DNA of 64,000 nt, from NCBI RefSeq assembly GCF_028863665.1, contig NZ_JARBFX010000008.1:124001-188000 (forward strand), written 5' to 3'. The stretch is from Aquabacter sediminis (GTDB lineage: Bacteria; Pseudomonadota; Alphaproteobacteria; Rhizobiales; Xanthobacteraceae). The translations under genes were made by a program, and so were the position numbers. The notes beneath the pieces were generated by a model. The model did no database searches. It saw only the letters and a program-made list of their open reading frames with translations, and was not told the origin of the DNA. Shown piece by piece: positions 43,050 to 50,806 of this stretch (positions are counted from its first letter, which is position 1; each line of letters opens with the position of its first letter).

Positions 43050-44012
43050 TCAGCTGGAGAAGCCGAACAGGCGGACCGGATTGTCCACCAGGAGCTTGTG
43101 GCGCTGGCCGGCATCGGGGGCATAGAGGGGGACGAGGTCCACCAGGTCGCCGTCATTGGGCATGACCGGGACATTGGGGTGGGGCCAGTCCGTGCCCCAG
43201 ACGCAGCGGTCAGGCGCGGCGGCGATGAGGGCCTGGGCGAAGGGCACGGTGTCGGTGAAGGGCGCGCCGGTGGCGGACATGCGCTCCGGGCCGGTGATCT
43301 TGATCCAGCCCTTCTCGTCCGTGCGCATCAGCTCCACCAGCGCCTGGAAAGGCGCCTGCTGCAAGCCTTCGGCGGCCTTCACCGCGCCCATGTGGTCGAT
43401 CACATAGGGCAGCGGCAGAGCGCGGAGCAGCGGCACGAATTCGGGGATCATGGCCGGCTCGAGATAAAGGTCCACGTGCCAGCCATAGGCCTTCACCCTG
43501 TCGACGATCTTGTTGAAGCCCGTCATGTCCGGCCGGCCGCCGAGGCGAGCCAGGAAGGTGAAGCGGCAGCCGACGACACCGGCCTCGGTCAGCGCCTGGA
43601 GTTCCTTGTCGGTGGTGGTGTCGCTGACATTGGCGACGCCCTTGTAGCGGCCATTGCTGGCGGCGATGGCGTCGGTGACGGGGCGATTGTCGGGGCCGTG
43701 GACGGTGGCGTTGACGAGGACGGCACGCTCCACGCCGATCTTGGCATGCACCTCCTGGAACAGCTCCAGCGGCGCGTCCGGGGGCGTGTAGCTGCGCTTG
43801 GCCCAATAGGGATATTTGGAATTGGGGCCGAAAATATGGGTGTGGCTGTCCACCGATCCGGCCGGAGCCTTGAAGGTGGGCGTCTTCACGTTGGGATCGG
43901 GGCCCATGATCATCGGTGCGGTCGTTCCCGTCTGCGCCCTGGCCGCAAGCGGCAGCCCGCTCAGGGTGGAGGCAAGGCCGGCAAGGCAGGTCCGGCGTGA
44001 GATGTGCGGCAT
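43050..44012 (-). CDS. LigI-like PDC hydrolase with Tat-type signal peptide
   Basis: 320 residues. The mature part repeats the LigI pattern: VDSHTHIFGPNSKYPYWAKRSYTPPDAP, GCRFTFLARLGG, GWHVDLYLEP, YVIDHMGAVKAAEG, CVWGTDWPHPNV and HKLLVDNPVRLFGF. In front stands ISRRTCLAGLASTLSGLPLAARAQ, with a twin-arginine SRRxCL and an AxA-Q cleavage site, so the enzyme should be folded in the cytoplasm and exported to the periplasm. ATG at 44012. Paired with a cytosolic copy, it suggests ring opening on both sides of the membrane, or action on a related lactone. That is inference. Confidence 0.83.
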   Translation of the reverse strand: MPHISRRTCLAGLASTLSGLPLAARAQTGTTAPMIMGPDPNVKTPTFKAPAGSVDSHTHIFGPNSKYPYWAKRSYTPPDAPLELFQEVHAKIGVERAVLVNATVHGPDNRPVTDAIAASNGRYKGVANVSDTTTDKELQALTEAGVVGCRFTFLARLGGRPDMTGFNKIVDRVKAYGWHVDLYLEPAMIPEFVPLLRALPLPYVIDHMGAVKAAEGLQQAPFQALVELMRTDEKGWIKITGPERMSATGAPFTDTVPFAQALIAAAPDRCVWGTDWPHPNVPVMPNDGDLVDLVPLYAPDAGQRHKLLVDNPVRLFGFSS

Positions 44013-44053
44013 GGTGCGTTTCCCCAGATGTCCGCTCTTCCGGCGGCGAGACG

Positions 44054-44869
44054 TCAGGCTTTCTTGGCGGCGCCCCGCTGCTGGGCATCGGCCACCGCGC
44101 GGGCGAGGTCTGGCACCAGGCCGAGGGCGGCCAGCATGTCGGCGGCCTCGCGCATCTCGGCGGCGCGGCGCACGCCGTGGGTGGCCACCCGCTCGGCCAT
44201 GTTGGGCGCGAGCGCGGGGAAGTTCATGCCGGGGAAGCTGGCATCCAGGGAGGAGAAGACCTCGTTCTCCACATCGAAGGCCTTGGCCGCGCGGGCGCAA
44301 TCCACGATCAGCGCCTCGATGCCCTTCACCATGATGGAGCGGCAGAGCTTCATGGCCGAGGCGCGCCCATGCACGTCGGACACCGGGCGGATGTTCATGC
44401 CCAGCGGCACCAAGGCGGCGGCGACCGCCTCCGCCTTCGGCCCGCCGCCCAGGATGGGCACGGCGATGCGGGGCGCGCCCACGGGGGCCATGACGGCGCC
44501 TTCCACATAATCGGCGCCCACCGCCTCCACCGCGCGGGCGGCGGCGACCTTGGTGTGGGGGGCGGCGGAATTGACGTCGAAGAGGATCTGGCCGGGCTTG
44601 AGATAGCCGGCCGCGTCCTGCGCCACGGTGAGCGCCTGGTCGGCCGTCACCGCCGAGATGACGATATCGGCGCCCTCGGCCGCCTCGGCCGCACTGGAGG
44701 CCGCACGCACGCCATCGGCCTGCGCCCGCGCCAGGAGGGGAGCCGCGAGGGCAGGGTTGGCGAACTTGATGTCATAGACGGCGACGGCGGAAAGGCCGTT
44801 CTTCAGGAGGTCATGGGCGAACAGGGTGCCCACTTCGCCATAACCGATGATCGCCAGCCGCAGGGCCAT
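44054..44869 (-). CDS. NAD(P)-binding dehydrogenase with DUF1932 domain
   Basis: 271 residues. N-terminal 6-phosphogluconate-dehydrogenase-type Rossmann domain (LAIIGYGEVGTLFAHDLLKNG; ILFDVNSAAPHTKVAAARAVEAVGADYVEGAVMAPVG) and a C-terminal DUF1932 helical domain (SAMKLCRSIMVKGIEALIVDCARAA). This group resembles 3-hydroxyisobutyrate dehydrogenases. It is not the LigC family (which is Gfo/Idh/MocA), so its step in this cluster is unknown; it may reduce or oxidise a side product. Second gene of the cluster after the LysR gene. Confidence 0.8.
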   Translation of the reverse strand: MALRLAIIGYGEVGTLFAHDLLKNGLSAVAVYDIKFANPALAAPLLARAQADGVRAASSAAEAAEGADIVISAVTADQALTVAQDAAGYLKPGQILFDVNSAAPHTKVAAARAVEAVGADYVEGAVMAPVGAPRIAVPILGGGPKAEAVAAALVPLGMNIRPVSDVHGRASAMKLCRSIMVKGIEALIVDCARAAKAFDVENEVFSSLDASFPGMNFPALAPNMAERVATHGVRRAAEMREAADMLAALGLVPDLARAVADAQQRGAAKKA

Positions 44870-44932
44870 CTTTGCGTCCTCTCCCGTCGTCGCGTCTCAG
44901 GCGCGTTGGGCGGAAGGTGACGGTTCGGCACA

Positions 44933-44966
44933 CATGAATCAAATGACAGTTTTTTCGTCATTCATG
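44933..44966. promoter_or_regulatory. nested inverted repeats before the PDC cluster
   Basis: CATGAAT (44933) pairs with ATTCATG (44960), and inside ATGAC (44943) pairs with GTCAT (44957), around an AGTTTTTTC centre. They lie in the 101-base gap between the LysR stop and the dehydrogenase start. This is a plausible operator for the adjacent LysR protein. Confidence 0.4.
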
Positions 44967-44970
44967 AAAA

Positions 44971-45906
44971 TCATGCATCTGCCTGGTCACGAGCCTCCCC
45001 CGCCTTGCCCCTGCGCCGCGCCTTCAGCCGCGCGCGCACCAGATCCAGCAAGGCGTTGGCGGCGGGGGACAAAGGCGTGCCGCGCTTGGTGAAAACAACC
45101 AAGGTGCGGGTGATGGAGGGGTTGCGCAGCGCCAGCAAGGCGAGGCCGGACAAGCGATTGCGCTCCAGCGCCAGATCGGGGACGACGGTGAGCCCGATCC
45201 CCGCCTGCACCATGCTCACCGCCGTCTGGATGTGCTGCACCTCATAGCGCCAGTTCAGCGCCTCCCGCCGGCTGCCCAGCGCATCGTCGATCAAGGCGCG
45301 GTTGCCCGCCTGGGGGCTGATGCGGATGAGCGGCACGCCTTCCAGCGCGCTCCAGCTGGCGCTGCCCTCCGCCACCAGGGGATGGCTTTTCGGGCACAGG
45401 AGCACGAACTGCTCCTTGCGCAGGGGCGTCATGTCCAGGTCCCAGACGGCGGCGGTGACGATGCCGATGCCGAATTCCGCCGCCCCCGCCCGCACCAGGC
45501 CGGCAATCTCGGAAGCGGAATTGTCATAGACCTTCACCGCCACGCCGGGATGAAGCTCCGCGAAGGTCTTGAGCGCATGGGGCAGATGGCTTGCCGCGAT
45601 GGTCGGCAGGCAGCCGATCGCGATGCGTGCCTCCTGGCCGCGCGCCTTCTCGCGCAAGGTCTCGATCTCCCCTTGCAGCGCGGACAGCGCGGTGCGGGCC
45701 TTGGGCAGCAGCGCCTCGCCATCCGGGGTGAGCGTCACCTGCCGGGTGGAGCGGAGAAGAAGGCGCACCCCCAGGTCATCCTCCAGCTTGCGCAGGCGGT
45801 GGGAGAGCGCGGTCTGGGACAGGTTGAGATGGGCGGCCGCCCGCAGGAACGAGCCGCGCTCGGCAATGGCAAGGAAGGCCTGGAGGCCGAGGAAATCGAT
45901 CCGCAT
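44971..45906 (-). CDS. LysR-family regulator of the PDC gene cluster
   Basis: 311 residues. HTH: LGLQAFLAIAERGSFLRAAAHLNLSQTALSHRLRKLEDDLGVRLLLRSTRQVTLTPDGEALLPKA. The substrate domain follows, with ARIAIGCLPTIAASHLPHALKTFAELHPGVAVKVYDNSASEIAGLV. It is the first of eight genes on the minus strand, so it is not divergent from its probable targets. The inducer may be PDC or oxalomesaconate (inference). Confidence 0.88.
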   Translation of the reverse strand: MRIDFLGLQAFLAIAERGSFLRAAAHLNLSQTALSHRLRKLEDDLGVRLLLRSTRQVTLTPDGEALLPKARTALSALQGEIETLREKARGQEARIAIGCLPTIAASHLPHALKTFAELHPGVAVKVYDNSASEIAGLVRAGAAEFGIGIVTAAVWDLDMTPLRKEQFVLLCPKSHPLVAEGSASWSALEGVPLIRISPQAGNRALIDDALGSRREALNWRYEVQHIQTAVSMVQAGIGLTVVPDLALERNRLSGLALLALRNPSITRTLVVFTKRGTPLSPAANALLDLVRARLKARRRGKAGEARDQADA

Positions 45907-45948
45907 GCCCTTTGCTTGGCACGCGGCAGACGCGTTGGAAAGACGGGC

Positions 45949-46479
45949 TTAAGCGGGGTCGCGCCGCTCCAGCGTCACATAGGTCACCGGCGCCTCGTCG
46001 CCGGGCGCCTGGACAGGGCCCTCAACGGCCACCTCGCGCCACACCGCCGGATCATAGGGCGGCAAATGCACGTCGCCCTCGGGGGAAAGGTGCACGCGGG
46101 TCAGTTCCACCCGCCGCGCCACGGGCAGCGTGTCGGCAAACACCTGCCGGCCGCCAATGACCATGATCGCGTCCGCCCCCATCTCGCCCGCCGCCGCCCG
46201 CGCCAAGGCGAGGGCTTCGTCCAGCGTGCGCCCCACCCGCACGCCCTCGGGCGCCGTGAAGGACGGATCGGCGCTCACCACCACGGAAATGCGCCCCGGC
46301 AAGGGCCGGCCAATGGACTGGAACGTCCGCCGCCCCATGAGCAGCGGCTTGCCCCAGGTGAAGGCTCGGAAGCGCTTGAGGTCCGAGGGCAGCCGCCAGG
46401 GCAGCTCCTGCCCGCGCCCGATCACCCCGTTCTCGCCCACCGCCACCACATGGACGAGCGGCAGTTCCTGGTCAGCCAT
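45949..46479 (-). CDS. folA: dihydrofolate reductase
   Basis: 176 residues. NADPH-dependent reduction of dihydrofolate. Motifs: VVAVGENGVIGRGQELPWRLPSDLKRFRAFTWGKPLLMGRRTFQSIGRPLPGRISVVVS and IMVIGGRQVFADTL, with the catalytic Asp in LPSDLK. The start at ATG 46479 overlaps the amine oxidase gene by eight bases, so they are co-transcribed. A thymidylate synthase gene, often next to folA in this group, is absent here. Confidence 0.93.
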   Translation of the reverse strand: MADQELPLVHVVAVGENGVIGRGQELPWRLPSDLKRFRAFTWGKPLLMGRRTFQSIGRPLPGRISVVVSADPSFTAPEGVRVGRTLDEALALARAAAGEMGADAIMVIGGRQVFADTLPVARRVELTRVHLSPEGDVHLPPYDPAVWREVAVEGPVQAPGDEAPVTYVTLERRDPA

Positions 46480-47737
46480 GAGGGGAGGTCTCCAGCCCCG
46501 CCAGGGCCGCCTTGGCGGCGGCAAGGCCGGTGAGATGGGCGCCGTGGCAGGTGGAGAAGTCATGCCGGGACACGGCTTCCCCAGCGAAATGAATGCGCGC
46601 GTCGTACGGCTCAGACAAGCGGGCGCGCAGGTGCGCCTTGCCCGGCAGGGCGCAGGAATAGCCGCCGCCAATAAGGGGATCGGCGGTCCAGGAGGTGGCG
46701 CGGGTGGTCACGATGTGCCGGCGCACGTCGGCGCCGAAGGCCCGCACCAAGGCCTCCACCGCCTCGATGGCCAGCGCCGCCGCGCCCTCGGCCACAAGAC
46801 GCGCGGCGGAGGGGCCGGCCAGATGCGCCACCACCACGGGGCGCGCGCCGGGCAGGATCTGGAAATTCACTGGCGCGCGGTCGGAATTGGTGCTGTCGAA
46901 GGTGCTCACCCCCGTGCGCTCGTCGAACCCGAACAGGTCGCGGTCGAAGCCGATGGCCACCTTCTCCACCACGCCCAGCGGCAAGGCGGCAAACGCGTCC
47001 TCCAGGTCCGGCGGAAAGCCCGGCCGCACCGCGATGGCGCCCCGCGCCAGCACGCTGGTGGGCACGGCGATGATCACCGCCCGCGCCCGCACCGTCCCCT
47101 GCGCCGTTGTCAGCACCAGGTCGCGACCGGAGCGGTCGATGGCGGTGACGGGGCAGTTGAGCGCCACCGGCAGGTCCGCCCCATGGGCTGCCACCAGGGC
47201 GCCATAGCCCTCCAGCACCGGCCAATTGTGCCCGGTGTCGGAATAGGCCGCATAGTCGGCGGTGGATATGTCCTCGGGAAAGGCCGCGGTGATGAGCGAC
47301 AGCCAGTGCCGCACCAGGGGCGCCCAGCGGCCGGCATCGGGGATGACGGCGGTGGCCGCCACGTCCCGTTCCGCCATGCCGGCGGCGATCATGGCCTCGA
47401 AGGCGCCATCCAGCAGGCCAGCCGCCTGCGCCACCTCCTCGCCATTGGCCCAGCCGGCGCCCGTATGCACATGGCGCAGCAAGGGCCGGTCGCGCTTCAG
47501 ATAGGAGAAGCCGAGCCGATCGGCGATGGCGGTGAAGGGATTGCGATCGGCGGAATGCAGCCAGTGGCAGCCCAGGTCCCAGGGCTGCTCGAAGCTGGTG
47601 GCATCCGTATAGGCGCGCCCGCCGATGCGGCCCGCGGCCTCGAATACGGCGAAGCGCACGCCGCCACCCCGGAGCACGGTCCCGGCCGCAAGGCCAGCGG
47701 CTCCGGCACCTATGACGGCGACATCGAGATCCTGCAC
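46472..47737 (-). CDS. FAD-dependent amine oxidase family protein
   Basis: 421 residues. N-terminal FAD-binding VAVIGAGAAGLAAGTVLRGGGVRFAVFEAAGRIGGRAYTD (GxGxxG and GG(R)), substrate domain in the middle, and C-terminal IHFAGEAVSRHDFSTCHGAHLTGLAAAKAAL, which contacts the flavin. Resembles bacterial monoamine/polyamine oxidases. The start region LGCHWLHS and DADLPVALNCPVTAIDRSG fit. The substrate is unknown. It overlaps folA at its 3' end. Confidence 0.85.
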   Translation of the reverse strand: MQDLDVAVIGAGAAGLAAGTVLRGGGVRFAVFEAAGRIGGRAYTDATSFEQPWDLGCHWLHSADRNPFTAIADRLGFSYLKRDRPLLRHVHTGAGWANGEEVAQAAGLLDGAFEAMIAAGMAERDVAATAVIPDAGRWAPLVRHWLSLITAAFPEDISTADYAAYSDTGHNWPVLEGYGALVAAHGADLPVALNCPVTAIDRSGRDLVLTTAQGTVRARAVIIAVPTSVLARGAIAVRPGFPPDLEDAFAALPLGVVEKVAIGFDRDLFGFDERTGVSTFDSTNSDRAPVNFQILPGARPVVVAHLAGPSAARLVAEGAAALAIEAVEALVRAFGADVRRHIVTTRATSWTADPLIGGGYSCALPGKAHLRARLSEPYDARIHFAGEAVSRHDFSTCHGAHLTGLAAAKAALAGLETSPHG

Positions 47738-47779
47738 AACGCCACCTGACCGATCTGGGTGAGCCGAGCCGTCAGGCGC

Positions 47780-48394
47780 TCACTTCTTGCGGAAGACGTC
47801 GAGGCGCACCACCTCGGCTCCGGCCTGGGGCTTCTCCTCGGCGGCTTCGTCCTTGGTGGCCTCGGCCTTGCCGGCCGGCGCTTTCTCAGTCTCGCCGTCA
47901 CCCTTGCGGGCGCTGGCCAGCGCAGGCTCGGACGCCGCGCCCCGGATGGCGCGGAGGGGAGAGGCGGTCGGCAGGGGCGTGGGGGCGGAGGAGGAGGCAT
48001 TTTCCTCCGGCGCCGGCTCCTCGGTGGCCTCGGCCTCGGCGATCTCGAACTGGAGGCCGAACTTCACGGAGGGGTCGAAGAAGCCCTTGAGGGCCGTGAA
48101 AGGCACCAGCAGCCGCTCGGGCACGCCGCCGAAGGACAAGCCCACCTCGAAGGCGTGCTCGGTCACGTTCAGGTCCCAGAACTGGTGCTGGAGCACGATG
48201 GTCATCTCTTCCGGATACTTCTCCCGCATGCGCGTGGAGAGCCGCACGCCGGGGGCGCGGGTGTCGAAGGAGATGTAGAAATGATGGTCGCCCGGCAGGC
48301 CGTCGCGCGCAGCATCCACGAGCACCCGGCGGACCACGCCGCGCAAGGCTTCCTGGGCAAGAAGATCGTAGCGGATATGATCGACCGACGACAT
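47780..48394 (-). CDS. sspB: SspB-type adaptor for ClpXP (alphaproteobacterial form)
   Basis: 204 residues. Binds ssrA-tagged proteins and hands them to ClpXP. The folded domain (1-115) contains IRYDLLAQEALRGVVRRVLVDAARDGLPGDHHFYISFDTRAPGVRLSTRMREKYPEEMTIVLQHQFWDL and FEVGLSFGGVPERLLVPFTALKGFFDPSVKFGLQF. A disordered Ala/Glu/Lys-rich linker and the ClpX-tethering tail (AEVVRLDVFRKK) follow. ATG at 48394 begins the conserved domain. The tmRNA gene lies immediately upstream on the same strand, so tag and adaptor genes are neighbours. Confidence 0.92.
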   Translation of the reverse strand: MSSVDHIRYDLLAQEALRGVVRRVLVDAARDGLPGDHHFYISFDTRAPGVRLSTRMREKYPEEMTIVLQHQFWDLNVTEHAFEVGLSFGGVPERLLVPFTALKGFFDPSVKFGLQFEIAEAEATEEPAPEENASSSAPTPLPTASPLRAIRGAASEPALASARKGDGETEKAPAGKAEATKDEAAEEKPQAGAEVVRLDVFRKK

Positions 48395-48480
48395 GAGGGC
48401 GTTTGAACTTTCCGGACGCGGGCTTCGGCCGGAACACCCCCGCGCATTCCCCGCAGGACCGGTGGTTCCGCCCCTCCGGC

Positions 48481-48501
48481 GAATGGGCGAACGGCCCATT
48501 C
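48481..48501 (-). terminator. 8-bp hairpin between tmRNA and sspB
   Basis: GAATGGGC-GAACG-GCCCATTC. On the minus strand it follows the tmRNA gene by about 35 bases and precedes sspB. No T-tract follows, so it may equally be a processing or leader element. A second stem (CCTTC...GAAGG) lies at about 48504-48534. Confidence 0.35.
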
Positions 48502-48535
48502 CCCTCCTTCAGGTCCGGCCGGGCCCGGAAGGAAG

Positions 48536-48845
48536 TGGAGGCTTCTGTTGCCAGGTGCCTCCGAACCCCGCCTAGCCAGTGCTACCCGGTAGGACTTTTA
48601 TTTCGGTACCTTTACCGCTCACGCGGCAACGGCAACCGGAGCATAGTTGTCATTCGCAACTATAGGTCGGCCCGATATCGGCGGAACCATGCCGAGCGAA
48701 AGAAAGCCCTTTACACCCTCGTCGATCCTGGTTCGCCCCCGCCGGAGCCCGCGCGCGTGCGCTTCACGGGCTCTGGTGGAGGCGCCGGGTACTGCCCCCG
48801 GGTCCGAAAGGCTTATTACGACAACCATTTATCGCCATAGCCGGC
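48536..48845 (-). ncRNA. ssrA: circularly permuted two-piece transfer-messenger RNA
   Basis: Read on the minus strand. The acceptor piece comes first and ends in GGACCCGGGGGCAGTACCCG (T arm) and GGCGCCTCCACCA (3' CCA at 48774). A 33-base spacer that folds by GAGCCCG/CGGGCTC follows, then the coding piece from 48740 (GGGGGCGAACCAGGATCGAC). The seven-base acceptor stem pairs fully and includes the G3-U70 wobble read by alanyl-tRNA synthetase. AAAGGGCTT of the coding piece pairs with AAGCCTTT of the acceptor piece (helix P2, one bulge). TAGTT precedes the resume codon GCG at 48657-48655, and the tag is ANDNYAPVAVAA, stop at 48621-48619. A stem GGAGGC...GCCTCC marks the probable 3' end. Outer ends are estimates. 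Rescues stalled ribosomes with SmpB. Confidence 0.93.
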
Positions 48846-48942
48846 TTGCGCCGGCCCCTTGAATATAGGCGGGGCCGGCCTGCGATGAAAGGGGCGCGCC
48901 CGCTTTTCCCCGCAGCGCATGAATGGGCGGTATCAAAAGACC

Positions 48943-49872
48943 TTAGGACGCGCCGTCCGACAAAGGATGGAGGTCGCGCACCATGGCCTTCAGGCGCTCG
49001 TCCAGAATATGGGTGTAGATCTGGGTGGTGGAAATGTCCGCATGCCCCAGAAGCGTCTGCACGATGCGCAGGTCCGCCCCATGGGCCAGGAGATGGCTGG
49101 CGAAGGCGTGGCGCAGCACGTGGGGGGAAAGCTTGGCCGGGTTCACCTCCGCCGCCACCGCCAGGTCCTTCAGCTCACGCCCCGCCTGCTGGCGGGTCAC
49201 ATGGCCGCTGGCCGCCCCCGAGGGAAACAGCCACTTGGTGGTCGCGAGCCCCGCCTCGGCCCGCGCGGCGAGGTAGTCCGCCATGGCCGTTTTGGCGGCG
49301 CTACCCAGCGGCACCAGGCGGTCCTTGCCGCCCTTGCCGGTGACCACGATGGCATCGGCCCGGCTGCGGGCGGCGCTGGCGGGCAAGGCGACCAGCTCGG
49401 AGACGCGCAGGCCGGTGGCATAAAGCAGTTCCACCACCGTGAGGGTGCGCAGGCGCCGCAGGCGTTCGGCGGGGGGCGCGGGCTCCTGCGCGCGGGCATG
49501 TGCCGTGGAGATGAGGCGCGTCACCTCCTCCTCGGTGAGCACCTTGGGCAGCGGGCGGCCGCGCTTGGGGCCTTCCAGCACTGCCGCCGGATCGTCCCCG
49601 CGATGGCCTTCCGCATAAAGGAAACGATGGAATTGCCGGAGCGCCGAGAGGCGGCGGGCGACCGTGGTCGCCTTCATGCCGCGATGGGAGAGATCGGCCA
49701 GATAGGCCCGCAGGTCACCCGTATCGGCCTTGTCGAGCGCGACGCCGCGGGTGGCGAGGAACTGGCCGAGGTCCGCAAGGTCGCGGCGATAGGCGTCCAG
49801 CGTATGGGGGCTCGCCGCCCGTTCCACGGCCTGCATGTCCAGGAACAGGGCCAGCGGCCCGGCCGCGCTCAT
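48943..49872 (-). CDS. xerD: site-specific tyrosine recombinase XerD
   Basis: 309 residues. Resolves chromosome dimers at dif with XerC and FtsK. N-terminal SAM-like domain (LALFLDMQAVERAASPHTLDAYRRDLADLGQFL) and a catalytic domain with Arg in YATGLRVSELVAL, Lys in VTGKGGKDRLVPL, HVLRHAFASHLLAHGADLRIVQTLLGH and Tyr in TTQIYTHI. All six catalytic residues are present. ATG at 49872 overlaps the small upstream gene (ATGA). It is read away from aroK. Confidence 0.92.
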   Translation of the reverse strand: MSAAGPLALFLDMQAVERAASPHTLDAYRRDLADLGQFLATRGVALDKADTGDLRAYLADLSHRGMKATTVARRLSALRQFHRFLYAEGHRGDDPAAVLEGPKRGRPLPKVLTEEEVTRLISTAHARAQEPAPPAERLRRLRTLTVVELLYATGLRVSELVALPASAARSRADAIVVTGKGGKDRLVPLGSAAKTAMADYLAARAEAGLATTKWLFPSGAASGHVTRQQAGRELKDLAVAAEVNPAKLSPHVLRHAFASHLLAHGADLRIVQTLLGHADISTTQIYTHILDERLKAMVRDLHPLSDGAS

Positions 49873-50069
49873 TTGCTGTAGCGGTCGTTGGGCACCGTGA
49901 AGGTCACGTCGCGGGAAATGGGCTGGACCTTGTTGGCGAGCCAATAGGCCCCGCCATAGATGCCTCCGGCGAGGACCAGGATCACCACAAGGAGCCGGAT
50001 CAGGCTGGGCAAGGCGGCCTCTTTGCTTCCCGCGAATCGCTTGCGCCGTGCGCCCATCACAGGTGACAT
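49869..50069 (-). CDS. small single-span membrane protein
   Basis: 66 residues. A basic N-terminus (GARRKRFAGSKEA), one hydrophobic helix (LIRLLVVILVLAGGIYGGAYWLA) and a short periplasmic tail QPISRDVTFTVPNDRYSK. Small proteins like this precede xerD in several alphaproteobacteria; the function is unknown. It overlaps xerD by four bases, so the two are translationally coupled. Confidence 0.72.
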   Translation of the reverse strand: MSPVMGARRKRFAGSKEAALPSLIRLLVVILVLAGGIYGGAYWLANKVQPISRDVTFTVPNDRYSK

Positions 50070-50165
50070 GGTGCGGCGCGGCTTTCAACCGCCATTGCCG
50101 CGCCGAAAGGGGGGTGCTATCGCCCTGCCCCACGGGCGCCGCTGAGCCGGCGCAGCAGGAGGCAG

Positions 50166-50780
50166 GTGGTGACGGGTCCCACAGCGACGGAAAAGCCGGA
50201 TGCGGCGGCCGAAGCGCTTCTGGCGCGGCTCGGGCGGCGCTGCATCGTGCTGGTGGGCATGCCGGGCGCCGGCAAGTCCTCCGTGGGCCGCCGCCTCGGC
50301 AAGCGCCTCAACCTGCCCTTCCTGGATGCGGACGAGGAAATCGTGCGCGCCGCCGGCATGAGCATCCCCGAAATCTTCGCCCAGCGCGGCGAGGCCGAGT
50401 TTCGCGAGGGCGAGAAGCGCGTGCTCTCCCGCCTGCTCCAGAACGGGCCGACCGTGGTCGCCACCGGCGGCGGCGCCTACATGAATGCCGAGACCCGCGC
50501 CAACATTTCACGCCATGGGATCGCCGTGTGGCTCCATGCGGACCACGCCACGCTGCTGCGCCGGGTGAAGAAGCGCACCGACCGCCCCCTGCTCGCCCAG
50601 GGCGATGCGGGCGAGCGCCTCGCCGCCCTCCAGGCCGAGCGCGAGCCGGTTTATGCGCTGGCCGATGTCACCGTCGAATCCCGCGACGTAGTGCATGAAG
50701 CCGTGGTGGAGGACGTGATCACCGCCCTTCTGCGCCACACCCAGAGCACGGCCCCGACGGGCGATGCCAGCGCCTCCTGA
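50166..50780 (+). CDS. aroK: shikimate kinase
   Basis: 204 residues from GTG at 50166 (CAGGAGG upstream). Phosphorylates shikimate in the chorismate pathway. Walker A VGMPGAGKSSVGRRLGKRLNLPFLDADEEI, shikimate-binding EIFAQRGEAEFREGEKRVLSRLL, VVATGGGAYMN, and the lid KKRTDRPLL. It has a longer C-terminal tail than E. coli AroK. aroB follows 26 bases later in the usual aroKB operon. Confidence 0.94.
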   Translation: MVTGPTATEKPDAAAEALLARLGRRCIVLVGMPGAGKSSVGRRLGKRLNLPFLDADEEIVRAAGMSIPEIFAQRGEAEFREGEKRVLSRLLQNGPTVVATGGGAYMNAETRANISRHGIAVWLHADHATLLRRVKKRTDRPLLAQGDAGERLAALQAEREPVYALADVTVESRDVVHEAVVEDVITALLRHTQSTAPTGDASAS

Positions 50781-50806
50781 CGCCGTCCTTCGTTCAAGGA
50801 AGTCCC

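Noticed and set aside
41151-44000. 949-codon plus-strand open frame over the PDC cluster
   Set aside because: The His/Gly/Arg-rich product has no family features, and the minus strand encodes GalD- and LigI-like enzymes with intact motifs over the same bases.
48504-48534. Possible second SRP-like RNA (CAGGTCCGG...CCGGAAGGAAG on the plus strand)
   Set aside because: The conserved domain IV loop is broken by extra GC bases, and the flanks fold as stems at the 3' end of the tmRNA transcript. The true SRP RNA is at 16038-16133.
48619-48828. 69-residue minus-strand protein ending ANDNYAPVAVAA
   Set aside because: This is the tmRNA gene. Only the last 12 codons (the proteolysis tag) are translated, after the resume codon.
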